Below are positions 5,802 through 12,976 of a DNA stretch of 15,532 nt, piece after piece; position 1 is the first letter of the stretch, and the number at the start of each line of letters is the position of its first letter. Location: NCBI RefSeq assembly GCF_052064335.1, contig NZ_JBQHVU010000029.1:1-15532 (forward strand), given 5' to 3'. Source of the stretch: Weimeria sp002480925 (lineage in GTDB: Bacteria; Bacillota; Clostridia; Lachnospirales; Lachnospiraceae). The position numbers were made by a program, and so were the translations under genes. Below the pieces are notes generated by a model. That model was not told where the DNA came from. It made no database searches and worked only from the letters and a program-made list of their open reading frames with translations.

Positions 5802-6209
5802 ATGAATAAGATTTCTAAAACATTAATAACAACACTACTTATGTCTCTTATTGCATCTAATTCCCTTGTTTTTGCCAACGCGGGCTATAAGGAGTATACA
5901 GCATATAGACTTCCTATCGCGAAAGGGAATAATTATACCAATACACATGCGAAAACAACAAATGATACTTACATAAAAAATAGAGTTACGTCTTTAGCCG
6001 GTACGTCAGCTGCTAATTTTTGGGCTGTAGCAGAGAATCACAGTGCTCAATCTCCAAAGTATGAACAGAGAATATCGTCGGATCCGACAAAAATAAATTT
6101 TAACAATTCATCCACACTTGCGCATGGCCAAAATGTTGCAATGGCAATGGAAAACCACGATTTGTCACGAGCCACGGCTTTCGTATCCGGAGAAGTGGAT
6201 TTCAGATAG
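5802..6209 (+). CDS. Secreted DUF2712-like protein (bacteriocin-locus type)
   Basis: A 135-residue exported protein. A basic N-terminus and hydrophobic core (residues 1-23) end in SLVFANAG, a good signal peptidase I region with cleavage near residues 25-27. The mature part is small (~110 residues), rich in Asn, Thr and Ser, with no cysteine. Its pattern (TSAANFWAVAENHS, a QNVAMAMENHD segment, then ATAFVSGEVDF) resembles the small secreted DUF2712 family, known to me from loci with lactococcin-type ABC transporters; I cannot confirm this by search. AAAGGA lies seven bases upstream of the ATG, twelve bases after the agrD-like gene, so the two are cotranscribed. Likely the exported effector of the locus: an antimicrobial peptide, a toxin or an extracellular sensor ligand. 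Confidence 0.65.
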   Translation: MNKISKTLITTLLMSLIASNSLVFANAGYKEYTAYRLPIAKGNNYTNTHAKTTNDTYIKNRVTSLAGTSAANFWAVAENHSAQSPKYEQRISSDPTKINFNNSSTLAHGQNVAMAMENHDLSRATAFVSGEVDFR

Positions 6210-6221
6210 GACAGATCAAAT

Positions 6222-7046
6222 ATGCGGACACAGTTAATAGCAGCTTTTAATCGTAGAAACCAGCGCGTAGCGTTCCTTATTGTTTATTGCCTTTCTGCGA
6301 TAAGCTTCATAATAGAAAACATTATGGAGTCGGCAGAAAATGTGAACAAAAGTATGCTGCGCTATTGGTCGGATGTATCATTGGTTGGAGGAACGGATGG
6401 GTGTATCAGGGTATTAGTGATCATAATGCCTGTCATATCGTGTATTATTTACGCTGACTCAATAGAAGAAGAAGTAAGGGAAGGTGTTTTAAGAAACATT
6501 GCCGTGAGAACTGACGTTAGAAAGTACCTGCGAATGAAAACTATTGTAATCTTTATAGCAAACTTTCTTACGACACTGATACCTCTTCTTATAAATTTCC
6601 TGATGTGCCGCATAACTTTCCCGGATTTTCATTATGATAATAAGTATGGTTACCTGCCATATACTTCAATATCGGACAATAGTGGGTATTATCTAGGGAA
6701 TATGGCTATAATAAAAGGCACTGAATATACATTTCTCATAACCTTGAATATTTGTGTGTTTTCAGGAATTTTAGGAATCGCAGCATATGCAGCTTTTCTG
6801 AACTTCAAAGGAAAGGAGCATGAGATAGTAGCTGGTTTGTATAGTGCATATATTCTGGCCATACTTATAACATCGTTCACCGGACATTCGGAATGGAGCA
6901 TTCAGTCTTATTGTATTACGGATGGAATTGGAAATATATCATGTCAATTCGTGCTTATCATGATTCTTCTGATTTTGAGTGTGTTTTTTATTGAAATCGG
7001 AATAAGGAAAGTGAATGATGATCTGGAAGTCTTCAGTGATAGATAA
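6222..7046 (+). CDS. Multi-pass membrane protein, ABC permease-like (1 of 3)
   Basis: A 274-residue integral membrane protein with about six hydrophobic segments (near 17-35, 62-80, 106-128, 171-190, 203-218 and 240-260). Between segments 2 and 3 is a cytoplasmic-type stretch, SIEEEVREGVLRNIAVRT followed by a basic patch, common in ABC-2-type permeases of bacteriocin export or immunity systems. Segments 3 and 4 bracket a polar loop of ~40 residues. It begins twelve bases after the DUF2712-like gene and overlaps the next gene by 32 bases, indicating tight translational coupling. Together with the two membrane proteins downstream and the ATPase it probably forms one transporter. No specific substrate can be read from the sequence. 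Confidence 0.7.
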   Translation: MRTQLIAAFNRRNQRVAFLIVYCLSAISFIIENIMESAENVNKSMLRYWSDVSLVGGTDGCIRVLVIIMPVISCIIYADSIEEEVREGVLRNIAVRTDVRKYLRMKTIVIFIANFLTTLIPLLINFLMCRITFPDFHYDNKYGYLPYTSISDNSGYYLGNMAIIKGTEYTFLITLNICVFSGILGIAAYAAFLNFKGKEHEIVAGLYSAYILAILITSFTGHSEWSIQSYCITDGIGNISCQFVLIMILLILSVFFIEIGIRKVNDDLEVFSDR

Positions 7047-7743
7047 AAAACTTGTGTGGACAGCAATTAAGAAGCCTGTTTTACTAATGTCAGTGGTATT
7101 CTTGCTGTGGACAATATATAGACTATATTCATTTACAGGTATGGAAATATCTGTTGGAGATATCTGCATCAAATACAGAAAACCATTTCTATGGCTGTGT
7201 ATTGCATTGCCTTTACTCATGATATCAGTATCAGCAGCAAATGATCATTATTATAGACTTTATATTCTGATCCGCTTAGATAGCAGACACGAAATTATCA
7301 GAAATATAATAAACACTGATGTTTCCTGCTGTCTGCTTTTTGCTATGATACCTGTCATTGGGCTGGCGGCTATCTGTGCCTTCAAAGGCTATTCAGGGCC
7401 GGATGTCATTATTATGCTTATATTGATGTTTGTACAGCAGACAGTGCTTTTTTTCCTTATTTCATGTATTGTAGGAACGGTAGCAGCTATATGCCGGAAA
7501 AAACTGATCGGTATAGTGGTAATCTATGCGGCAATTCTCTTAACTGATGCCATAGGAGCATATTTTAATTGCCATGGGCTGAATTTTTTGCTTGCTGGAT
7601 TGAATATTTCTATTCTTGAAGTGATGCAGGGTATGACGCTTTCAGCAATAAAATGTATATTGCCTTGCATGGCTCTATCGATTGCAGCAATATTTCTACT
7701 GAAAAAGATAGTCTATGCAATTGATCTGGTTAGTCTTGGATGA
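7015..7743 (+). CDS. Multi-pass membrane protein, ABC permease-like (2 of 3)
   Basis: A 242-residue integral membrane protein with about six hydrophobic segments (near 22-40, 58-75, 104-123, 130-155, 163-180 and 214-230). The first two segments are separated by a short polar loop. The stretch after segment 2, NDHYYRLYILIRLDSRHEII, is basic and likely cytoplasmic, in the same position as the basic loop of the preceding protein. It overlaps the upstream gene by 32 bases. AAGGAAAG lies a few bases before the ATG pair at 7015/7018; the second ATG is equally possible. Its low similarity to its neighbours, but shared topology, suggests divergent permease subunits of one complex. Confidence 0.7.
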   Translation: MMIWKSSVIDKKLVWTAIKKPVLLMSVVFLLWTIYRLYSFTGMEISVGDICIKYRKPFLWLCIALPLLMISVSAANDHYYRLYILIRLDSRHEIIRNIINTDVSCCLLFAMIPVIGLAAICAFKGYSGPDVIIMLILMFVQQTVLFFLISCIVGTVAAICRKKLIGIVVIYAAILLTDAIGAYFNCHGLNFLLAGLNISILEVMQGMTLSAIKCILPCMALSIAAIFLLKKIVYAIDLVSLG

Positions 7744-7766
7744 TAACGATAGTAATGTAAATAGAT

Positions 7767-8540
7767 ATGCGTGTTGATCATAAAAAAATCAAAAAACTGA
7801 TAAGTCTGACATTCATTTCAAGCCTTGTTGTCGCATTTTTTGTTATGCTGACGAATAGAAACATTGGAGGCTATGCATTTTTTTTACTTGCTGATCTGTA
7901 TGTAAACCCGTTGAACAGGTCAGATATCGCATCTGTCTTCCTTATTATGGTACTGCCAATCTGTATATATCCGGTACTGTGCAGTACTGTTTCAGAGGAC
8001 TTCACAAGTACCTGTTCACTTGTGATGCCGAGGACTAGATCAAGAGCAAAGCATTATAATGACAAGTTTATAAGACTTATAGTGATGAGTCTGATAACGA
8101 GCTTAATTCATGCAGCTTGCTTTTGCCTGTTTGGGGTAATCTACAGATACGAATTAAGATACATAATGAGCATCTGCCAGCATGTAATTATGGATTTTCT
8201 TTGGATCCTGTTTTTCTTTCTGACTGTAAATGTATTGTCGCTGTATATTTCGGTTGAGAGATCGGGACTGCTGGTGACCCTAATACAGCTTACCGGACTT
8301 ATTATTCCAGGATATCTTCCGGAGGCAGCTGGCAGGATGATGATAAGGTTAAGTCCGACTACTCAGGGTATATATCTGCTACACTCGAATATTGTAAGGA
8401 CATATAGTGATCTGGGGATATTTTCTGAGTCTGTTGAAAACTTTAGTCTGGAATATTCGATTATCTATCTCAGCATCACAGTTGCTGTCCTATATATTTG
8501 GGGACGGATAAGGGTATCGAATATGGATTTGCTACGGTAA
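7767..8540 (+). CDS. Multi-pass membrane protein, ABC permease-like (3 of 3)
   Basis: A 257-residue integral membrane protein with about six hydrophobic segments (near 11-28, 58-75, 103-125, 139-160, 168-184 and 230-246). The loop VMPRTRSRAKHYNDKFIRL between segments 2 and 3 is strongly basic, the third occurrence of this design in the operon. It resembles the membrane proteins (DUF2705-like) that accompany bacteriocin-type ATPases; the family name is tentative. The ATG has no good ribosome binding site and lies 23 bases after the previous stop, so translation probably depends on coupling. The ATPase gene follows after 52 bases. Confidence 0.68.
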   Translation: MRVDHKKIKKLISLTFISSLVVAFFVMLTNRNIGGYAFFLLADLYVNPLNRSDIASVFLIMVLPICIYPVLCSTVSEDFTSTCSLVMPRTRSRAKHYNDKFIRLIVMSLITSLIHAACFCLFGVIYRYELRYIMSICQHVIMDFLWILFFFLTVNVLSLYISVERSGLLVTLIQLTGLIIPGYLPEAAGRMMIRLSPTTQGIYLLHSNIVRTYSDLGIFSESVENFSLEYSIIYLSITVAVLYIWGRIRVSNMDLLR

Positions 8541-8592
8541 CAGCAGGAGAAGTAAGCGTAATGAGGATCTGTTTTAATAGAAAGGCCAGAAC

Positions 8593-9237
8593 ATGAGTAT
8601 AGTTCAGTTTCATGATTATTCGAAGATAATAAAGGGCAGGGTAATCCTTGAAAATATAAATACAAACTTCGATAGCGGAGGTATATACTGTGTGATCGGT
8701 GAAAATGGATCAGGAAAAACCATGATGCTTCGTGCTATTTGCGGCCTTATACATCCGACAACGGGCTCTGTCACAGTGGAAGGATGTGAAATCAACAAGA
8801 ATAATAATTTTCCGGAAAGCGTTGGGGTAGTGATTGAAAATCCAGGCTTTTTCAACGAATATACTGGCTTTGAAAATTTGAAGCTTCTGGCTTCAATCAA
8901 AGGTCAGATAAGAGACGATGACATTGTGGATGCACTCGATAGAGTCGGACTGGACCCTTCTGATAGAAGGACAGTTAAGAAATATTCACTTGGAATGAAG
9001 GAAAGGCTTGGTATTGCGCAGGCAATCATGGAGAAACCAAGTCTGATACTTCTGGATGAACCTACAAATGCACTTGATAAAGAAGGCAAAGAGAGACTTG
9101 AAAACATTATAAGGGAAGAGAAACATCGTGGAGCTACGATTATTATTGCAACTCATGACGATGCATTTGTCAAAGATATGGCTGAACATAGGCTGTATAT
9201 AGAAAAAGGAAGGGCAGGAGAAATGGATGAAAACTAG
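8593..9237 (+). CDS. ABC transporter ATP-binding protein
   Basis: A 214-residue single nucleotide-binding domain. Walker A is GENGSGKT (36-43). The Q-loop position reads VVIENPGFF with Glu instead of the usual Gln. The signature is YSLGMKERLGIAQAI (131-145), a variant of LSGGQ found in the lantibiotic/bacitracin (BcrA/LanF-like) group. Walker B is LILLDEPTNALD (151-162) and the switch histidine is in IATHDD (H188). It has no membrane part and must work with the three membrane proteins upstream. AAAGG precedes the ATG at normal spacing. The last codons overlap the start of the next gene by 11 bases. Likely role: powering export of, or self-protection against, the peptide made by this locus. 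Confidence 0.93.
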   Translation: MSIVQFHDYSKIIKGRVILENINTNFDSGGIYCVIGENGSGKTMMLRAICGLIHPTTGSVTVEGCEINKNNNFPESVGVVIENPGFFNEYTGFENLKLLASIKGQIRDDDIVDALDRVGLDPSDRRTVKKYSLGMKERLGIAQAIMEKPSLILLDEPTNALDKEGKERLENIIREEKHRGATIIIATHDDAFVKDMAEHRLYIEKGRAGEMDEN

Positions 9238-9907
9238 AAACGTGTATCTGATAATCATCTGCGCAGCAATTTTTCTCTTTATGTTTGCAGCTAATAAAAC
9301 TCTATCACAGGGAAGGATCGACGATACTAATGTGATAAGTGAGATGAAGCGTGGAGATAAATATGTTCTTAATATTTCATCTGATGAAATAGATAGTCTG
9401 ACAGGCGGATTTGGTAAACTATATAAAGAAGCTGATTGCGTGTTAGTTGTTACGCCTACTTTACATAGAATAAATTCAGCAAATGCTATATTTACTTTTG
9501 CAGATATAGATAAGGCTATAAAAGACTGCAAGTATATAAATAAAAAACAGGTTCTTGTATGTGAGCCATGTAACTTTAATAACAGAAAGTCATATATTTC
9601 AACAAATGGATATAACATTATGCAACAAGACAAAAAATACGTGCTTTTTCTGAAAAAAGTTAAATCGGTGAATTCTCAGGATTTTCGTGGTTATACCGTA
9701 TTTACACCTGTTTCTCCTGTGTTCGGTAAATTCTGTGCTGAATCCGAAGATGTCACTGCAGATACTATCAAAAACGTGGATTTAAATAATTCCAAGATTA
9801 TGTATTCAGATATCGCTGATTGGGATATATTGACCAGTGACATGGATGTATTGGAAGAATATAAGGATATCAAAAAATTAGTTTATATGAATCTGTTGGA
9901 TACGTGA
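9227..9907 (+). CDS. Membrane-anchored extracytoplasmic protein, last gene of the ABC operon
   Basis: A 226-residue protein with one N-terminal hydrophobic segment (about 6-22, no lipobox) acting as a signal anchor; the rest is soluble. The body reads EADCVLVVTPTLHR, IFTFADIDKAI, KKQVLVCEPCNF and GYNIMQQDKKYVLFLKK. This resembles small extracellular beta-rich proteins in Firmicutes in which a secretion-related domain is followed by a 'kkYlLFLk' strand. No enzyme motif is visible. The ATG lies inside the ATPase gene (11-base overlap), so it is part of the same operon. It may be an accessory factor for export or immunity at the outer face of the membrane. The stop at 9905-9907 is immediately followed, in the same frame, by an unrelated coding scrap. 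Confidence 0.6.
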   Translation: MKTRNVYLIIICAAIFLFMFAANKTLSQGRIDDTNVISEMKRGDKYVLNISSDEIDSLTGGFGKLYKEADCVLVVTPTLHRINSANAIFTFADIDKAIKDCKYINKKQVLVCEPCNFNNRKSYISTNGYNIMQQDKKYVLFLKKVKSVNSQDFRGYTVFTPVSPVFGKFCAESEDVTADTIKNVDLNNSKIMYSDIADWDILTSDMDVLEEYKDIKKLVYMNLLDT

Positions 9908-10114
9908 AAATGGGGTCCAAGGCTTTTCGGGCTGATCGATGACATGTCTTCTCATGCATCCGACTATGCAACCAGGAAAGGTTTATTTTCCAGAAACCGA
10001 AAACTTAGGTCCTATATCGAAACCTGCCGCAGGAATGGAATAAATGAGATCGATGCGCTGAAGCGGCTCAGTTCCGGAAATCCGTATACCGTAGAAGAAA
10101 TCTTCAAAAATTGA
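9908..10114 (+). pseudogene. Orphan C-terminal coding fragment (unrecognised)
   Basis: After the stop of the preceding gene the same frame stays open for 68 codons, up to TGA at 10112-10114. It encodes a protein-like sequence: basic ATRKGLFSRNRKLRSYIETC, then NGINEIDALKRLSS and GNPYTVEEIFKN. Base composition is more GC-rich than in the preceding gene. No start codon with a ribosome binding site precedes it. It looks like the C-terminal end of a larger protein, possibly a transposase, that has lost its 5' part, but I do not recognise the family. Confidence 0.45.
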
Positions 10115-10140
10115 TCCATAGAAAACTGAACATGAAAAAG

Positions 10141-10173
10141 AACAGGGTGATGCTTAAAAAGTACCACTCTGTT
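10141..10173. repeat. Hairpin after the orphan coding fragment
   Basis: AACAGGGTG (10141-10149) pairs with CACTCTGTT (10165-10173) over nine bases with one G-T pair, around a 15-base loop. No T-run follows, so it is at best a weak terminator. It may be part of an inverted repeat at the end of a former mobile element. Confidence 0.3.
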
Positions 10174-10244
10174 AATTGTGCGATTCTATACACTGTGAAT
10201 AGTAACTGTCTTTATGAAACAGCCCTAAAGATCCGCAAAATTGA

Positions 10245-10272
10245 TTGAAAAATCAAAAAAATATGATAAAAT
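10245..10272 (+). promoter_or_regulatory. Candidate sigma-A promoter for the gene at 10300
   Basis: TTGAAA (10245-10250) and TAAAAT (10267-10272) are separated by 16 bases, in an AT-rich stretch 28 bases before the ATG at 10300. Good match to the vegetative consensus. Confidence 0.5.
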
Positions 10273-10299
10273 AAAAAATTAAACATGTGAGGACATGCT

Positions 10300-10954
10300 A
10301 TGACGAAGACAGAAAAACGGAAAAAACAGTAAAAAGTTTCACAAAGAAGAAAAAAAGATTGTTGCTGTAGTTTTTGCAGTGATTGCTGTTTGCTGTGCTG
10401 CTGTGCTTTGCTTATTTTTTCTCAATAATTCAAAAGAACCGGAAATCGTACATACTTTAGCAGATGATCAGATAGGGATTTCGCTTCCGGAGATTGTTTA
10501 TGCAGATACAGATACATGTATCTTCTATGATTATCATGGAGTCTTTGTCTATGATCTGAATTCGAAAAAAACTTCGGATTTTGTTTCGTTTTCAGAGAAT
10601 GGTTTTTCCGGCCATATCGAAGGAGATGACGCCACCTTTGTTTACAGCGGCAACAAAGGCAGGAAGATATATATAACCGATACCAGTAACAAGTTGTTTA
10701 TCTATGACATCAATAAGAAAAAGGGAGAACTTTCTGATCAGTCATTTGACAGTGTCCCTGGGAATTCATTAGATAAATTGGAGTATTCGGAAACAAATGA
10801 CGAAAGCGATGTGAGTGGTACGTATATACTGCCGGATAATTCCAAAATGTACTGGACAATTGATGCGAAAAAGGATGATGAAGTTACTTATTCAGATATT
10901 CGCCTGAATATCAATAAAAACGGCACAGACAGGGAGTATACTATTTTTAAATAA
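10300..10954 (+). CDS. Membrane-anchored protein of unknown function, with a frameshift in a poly-A tract
   Basis: The natural start appears to be ATG 10300, with GAGG eight bases upstream. That frame (MTKTEKRKKQ) hits a stop after ten codons. Removing one base from the A6 run at 10321-10326 joins it to the main frame as MTKTEKRKNSKKFHKEEKKI, then a hydrophobic anchor, then a soluble domain. As the sequence stands, translation could only begin internally, for example at GTG 10379 within the hydrophobic segment (191 residues). The soluble part has repeated short strands (CIFYDYHGVFVYDL, RKIYITDTSNKLFIYDINKK) like blades of a beta-propeller. I recall similar domains at the C-terminus of BlaR/M56-type membrane proteins, but this is tentative. 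Natural frameshift, phase-variable tract and sequencing error all remain possible. Confidence 0.55.
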
Positions 10955-11137
10955 TAATGATCTGAATTTTCCCCAGCCAATGATGCATTATCATTTTATC
11001 GATGATGTGACTAATAGTACATTGAAAACTAAATATTTTTCTGATCACTTCACAAGTATCTTTGCTATCTGAAATAGGCCCATGATATTATTGATCAGCA
11101 AGTTTGTGGTAGCTTATTAAGCTTATAAGGAGGGTAT

Positions 11138-11341
11138 ATGAACAAACGACATCTCATTACAGACCCTCTGACAGCGGATACGGATTCAGACGGTGATGGG
11201 ACAGATGACGGAGATAATGACACTGACTCAGACGGCCTGACGGATGCACAGGAGATAGTAAAAGGAACAAGCCCTGTTAATCCTGACTCGGACGGTGACT
11301 CCTTGGAAGACGGAGAGGAAGTAAATACTTACGGATGGTGA
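11138..11341 (+). pseudogene. TSP3-type calcium-binding repeat fragment of a surface protein
   Basis: Start ATG 11138 with a strong AAGGAGG. The 67 residues are almost entirely thrombospondin type 3-like repeats: TDSDGDGTDDGDNDTDSDG, LTDAQEI and NPDSDGDSLEDGEEVNTYG. Such Asp-rich repeats bind calcium and form stiff stalks in exported proteins. The frame ends at TGA 11339-11341 exactly where a VWA-domain sequence begins in another frame. This piece and the next one are therefore parts of one larger gene joined by a deletion. There is no signal peptide, so the N-terminal export signal is also missing. Confidence 0.7.
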
Positions 11342-11369
11342 TGCCTTCGATACGGAAAAGCACAGCTCA

Positions 11370-12272
11370 GTGATAAAAAGAGCCCAGCAGAAGAATATAA
11401 AGCTCTATACCGTAGGCCTGGGAAGCTCGACCTGGTACTTCAATCATTACCTGAAGCCTCTGGCAGAGGAAACTGGAGGAGAGTTCTATATGGCAGCGAA
11501 AGCAGCCGGACTAAAGGATATCTATGACTCGATCGGAAAGAGCATAGACCTGTCTGTGGACAGTGATGGAGACGGGATCCCCGACTACTACGAGGATAAT
11601 CTGGTGGCGTTCAACGGGAAGCGCATCCTGACTGACAAGAATAACGCAGACACCGATGGAGACGGTCTGTCTGACGGAGAAGAGGTAGAGATCAAGGTAA
11701 AGGAATATGGAAAACAGGCTGTAGTGTTCGGAAAGTATAATTCAAATCCGACGTCAGGAGACAGCGACGGAGATGGGCTGAATGACGGGAATGCCAGATA
11801 TATCAACAGACGGGGTAAAACTATAAAAGTGGCACCAAAGGATATGGAGCCACTGAAGATGAACGGGCACAAAAGATTCTGGGATGCCCATGTAAAGTCA
11901 CAGCAGGAAGGGATAACCAGTGAATACAGCTCGCCTATCGCTTCAGGGAAAATGACTCACTACGCAAAGGTAAAAGCTGTGGATATGAATATGAGTCTTT
12001 ATAAGTATGACACCTATTCGATTACAAACATAGTTAACTGGTATCCAGATGACCCACAATGGTGGATAACTGGATTCAGCGGCGCCAGGAAGGAGTTCAG
12101 ACATCCAAGAGCGCACAGGCTTTTCGTGATAGGACACATTCGTTTAGGAGAATTAAAAAAGGAATGTCTTTTATCATTTGGTGCTAATGAATATAATCAA
12201 AGAGCATCAAAATATATAGTAAATGACGAAGACGATTCTATATGGGTATATTGGGATGAGTTCAGGCAATAA
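11370..12272 (+). CDS. VWA C-terminal part, TSP3 repeats and unknown C-terminal domain (truncated surface protein or toxin)
   Basis: The frame is open from 11325, where it encodes ILTDGDAFDTEKHSS, the central strand of a von Willebrand A domain; the first possible start is GTG 11370. The rest of the VWA domain follows (KNIKLYTVGLGSSTWYFNHY, LAEETGGEFY), then TSP3 repeats (VDSDGDGIPDYYEDN, NADTDGDGLSDGEEVE, SGDSDGDGLNDG). The last ~130 residues form a distinct aromatic-rich domain with NWYPDDPQWWITGF and SIWVYWDEF. Such a stalk-plus-variable-tip layout is typical of large cell-surface or polymorphic-toxin proteins. The N-terminal half of the VWA domain with its MIDAS DxSxS is missing, as is a signal peptide, so the product is probably not exported. 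The next gene starts inside its last codons. Confidence 0.65.
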   Translation: MIKRAQQKNIKLYTVGLGSSTWYFNHYLKPLAEETGGEFYMAAKAAGLKDIYDSIGKSIDLSVDSDGDGIPDYYEDNLVAFNGKRILTDKNNADTDGDGLSDGEEVEIKVKEYGKQAVVFGKYNSNPTSGDSDGDGLNDGNARYINRRGKTIKVAPKDMEPLKMNGHKRFWDAHVKSQQEGITSEYSSPIASGKMTHYAKVKAVDMNMSLYKYDTYSITNIVNWYPDDPQWWITGFSGARKEFRHPRAHRLFVIGHIRLGELKKECLLSFGANEYNQRASKYIVNDEDDSIWVYWDEFRQ

Positions 12273-12807
12273 TAAGAGAAAAATAAAAGCTATAGGTGCA
12301 ATCATAATGTTTAGTTTTCTCGCAATCATGATGTCATCATGTGGCGCCTCAAAGTATTATAACATGGCGAAGGATAAAATTAATGAATATCGCAAAAAAA
12401 GACATGAGAACGACATCCAGGGAATAGTTATGAATGCTATTATGGAGAATGATGTAGAGGTGATATATCAGAAGCTGTGTCCTCAGCTGAAGGAGAGGCC
12501 GGGGATACGAAAACAGATATCGGAATTTATCGGGTCTTTTGATTCTGATGTAGTAAAATGGCATAGGTCATCTAAAGATGTTATCTCTAGGTCTGTAGAA
12601 GATGGGGAAACAATTGCAGAGTATGATGGATGGACACTTGATAATGTTGAGACAAAGAAAGGAACAAAGTACATGCTGGTGATTTGCGTGTATTCAGTAA
12701 ACAAAAGTAATCCGGACATGGAAGGTATTTTCGCTCTAGGATTACACACAGAAGCAGGATCAAGCAGTGAACAGAAAACATTATATTCAATAATTGGATC
12801 AGATTGA
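12256..12807 (+). CDS. DUF5104-like lipoprotein, possible immunity protein
   Basis: The frame extends to 12223, but the ATG at 12256 gives a proper lipoprotein signal: SGNNKRKIKAIGAIIMFSFL followed by AIMMSSCGAS with the lipobox cysteine at residue 29. The mature part reads IQGIVMNAIMENDVEVIYQK, PGIRKQISEFIGSFDSDVV, then GETIAEYDGWTLDNVETKK and GTKYMLVICVYSVNK. This is the pattern I associate with DUF5104 lipoproteins of Lachnospiraceae, in which a small helical part precedes a beta sheet. The start overlaps the end of the preceding gene by 17 bases, so the two are translationally coupled. An outer-surface lipoprotein coupled to a protein with a variable tip domain would fit an immunity partner. 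This role is inferred. Confidence 0.6.
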   Translation: MSSGNNKRKIKAIGAIIMFSFLAIMMSSCGASKYYNMAKDKINEYRKKRHENDIQGIVMNAIMENDVEVIYQKLCPQLKERPGIRKQISEFIGSFDSDVVKWHRSSKDVISRSVEDGETIAEYDGWTLDNVETKKGTKYMLVICVYSVNKSNPDMEGIFALGLHTEAGSSSEQKTLYSIIGSD

Positions 12808-12976
12808 AGACGGGCAAAAAGTCAATGAATGTGTATACTATTTCAGGATTTGAAGATAAAGACTAGTATTTGCCAAAGACAAATACAATCAATCGTTTGT
12901 GTGGTCTGTTTTCAGGCTGCCTTCTTTATGCTATAATCGAGACAAAAAGCAAGCATCTGAAAGGACGGCTGATACT

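Noticed and set aside
8616..9633. Minus-strand frames of 94-215 residues opposite the ATPase and the following gene
   Set aside because: The plus-strand ATPase motifs are unambiguous, and the antisense frames have no ribosome binding sites or family features.
12866..12886. GTATTTG/CAAATAC inverted repeat as a terminator
   Set aside because: A 7-bp AT-rich stem without a T-run is too weak to call.
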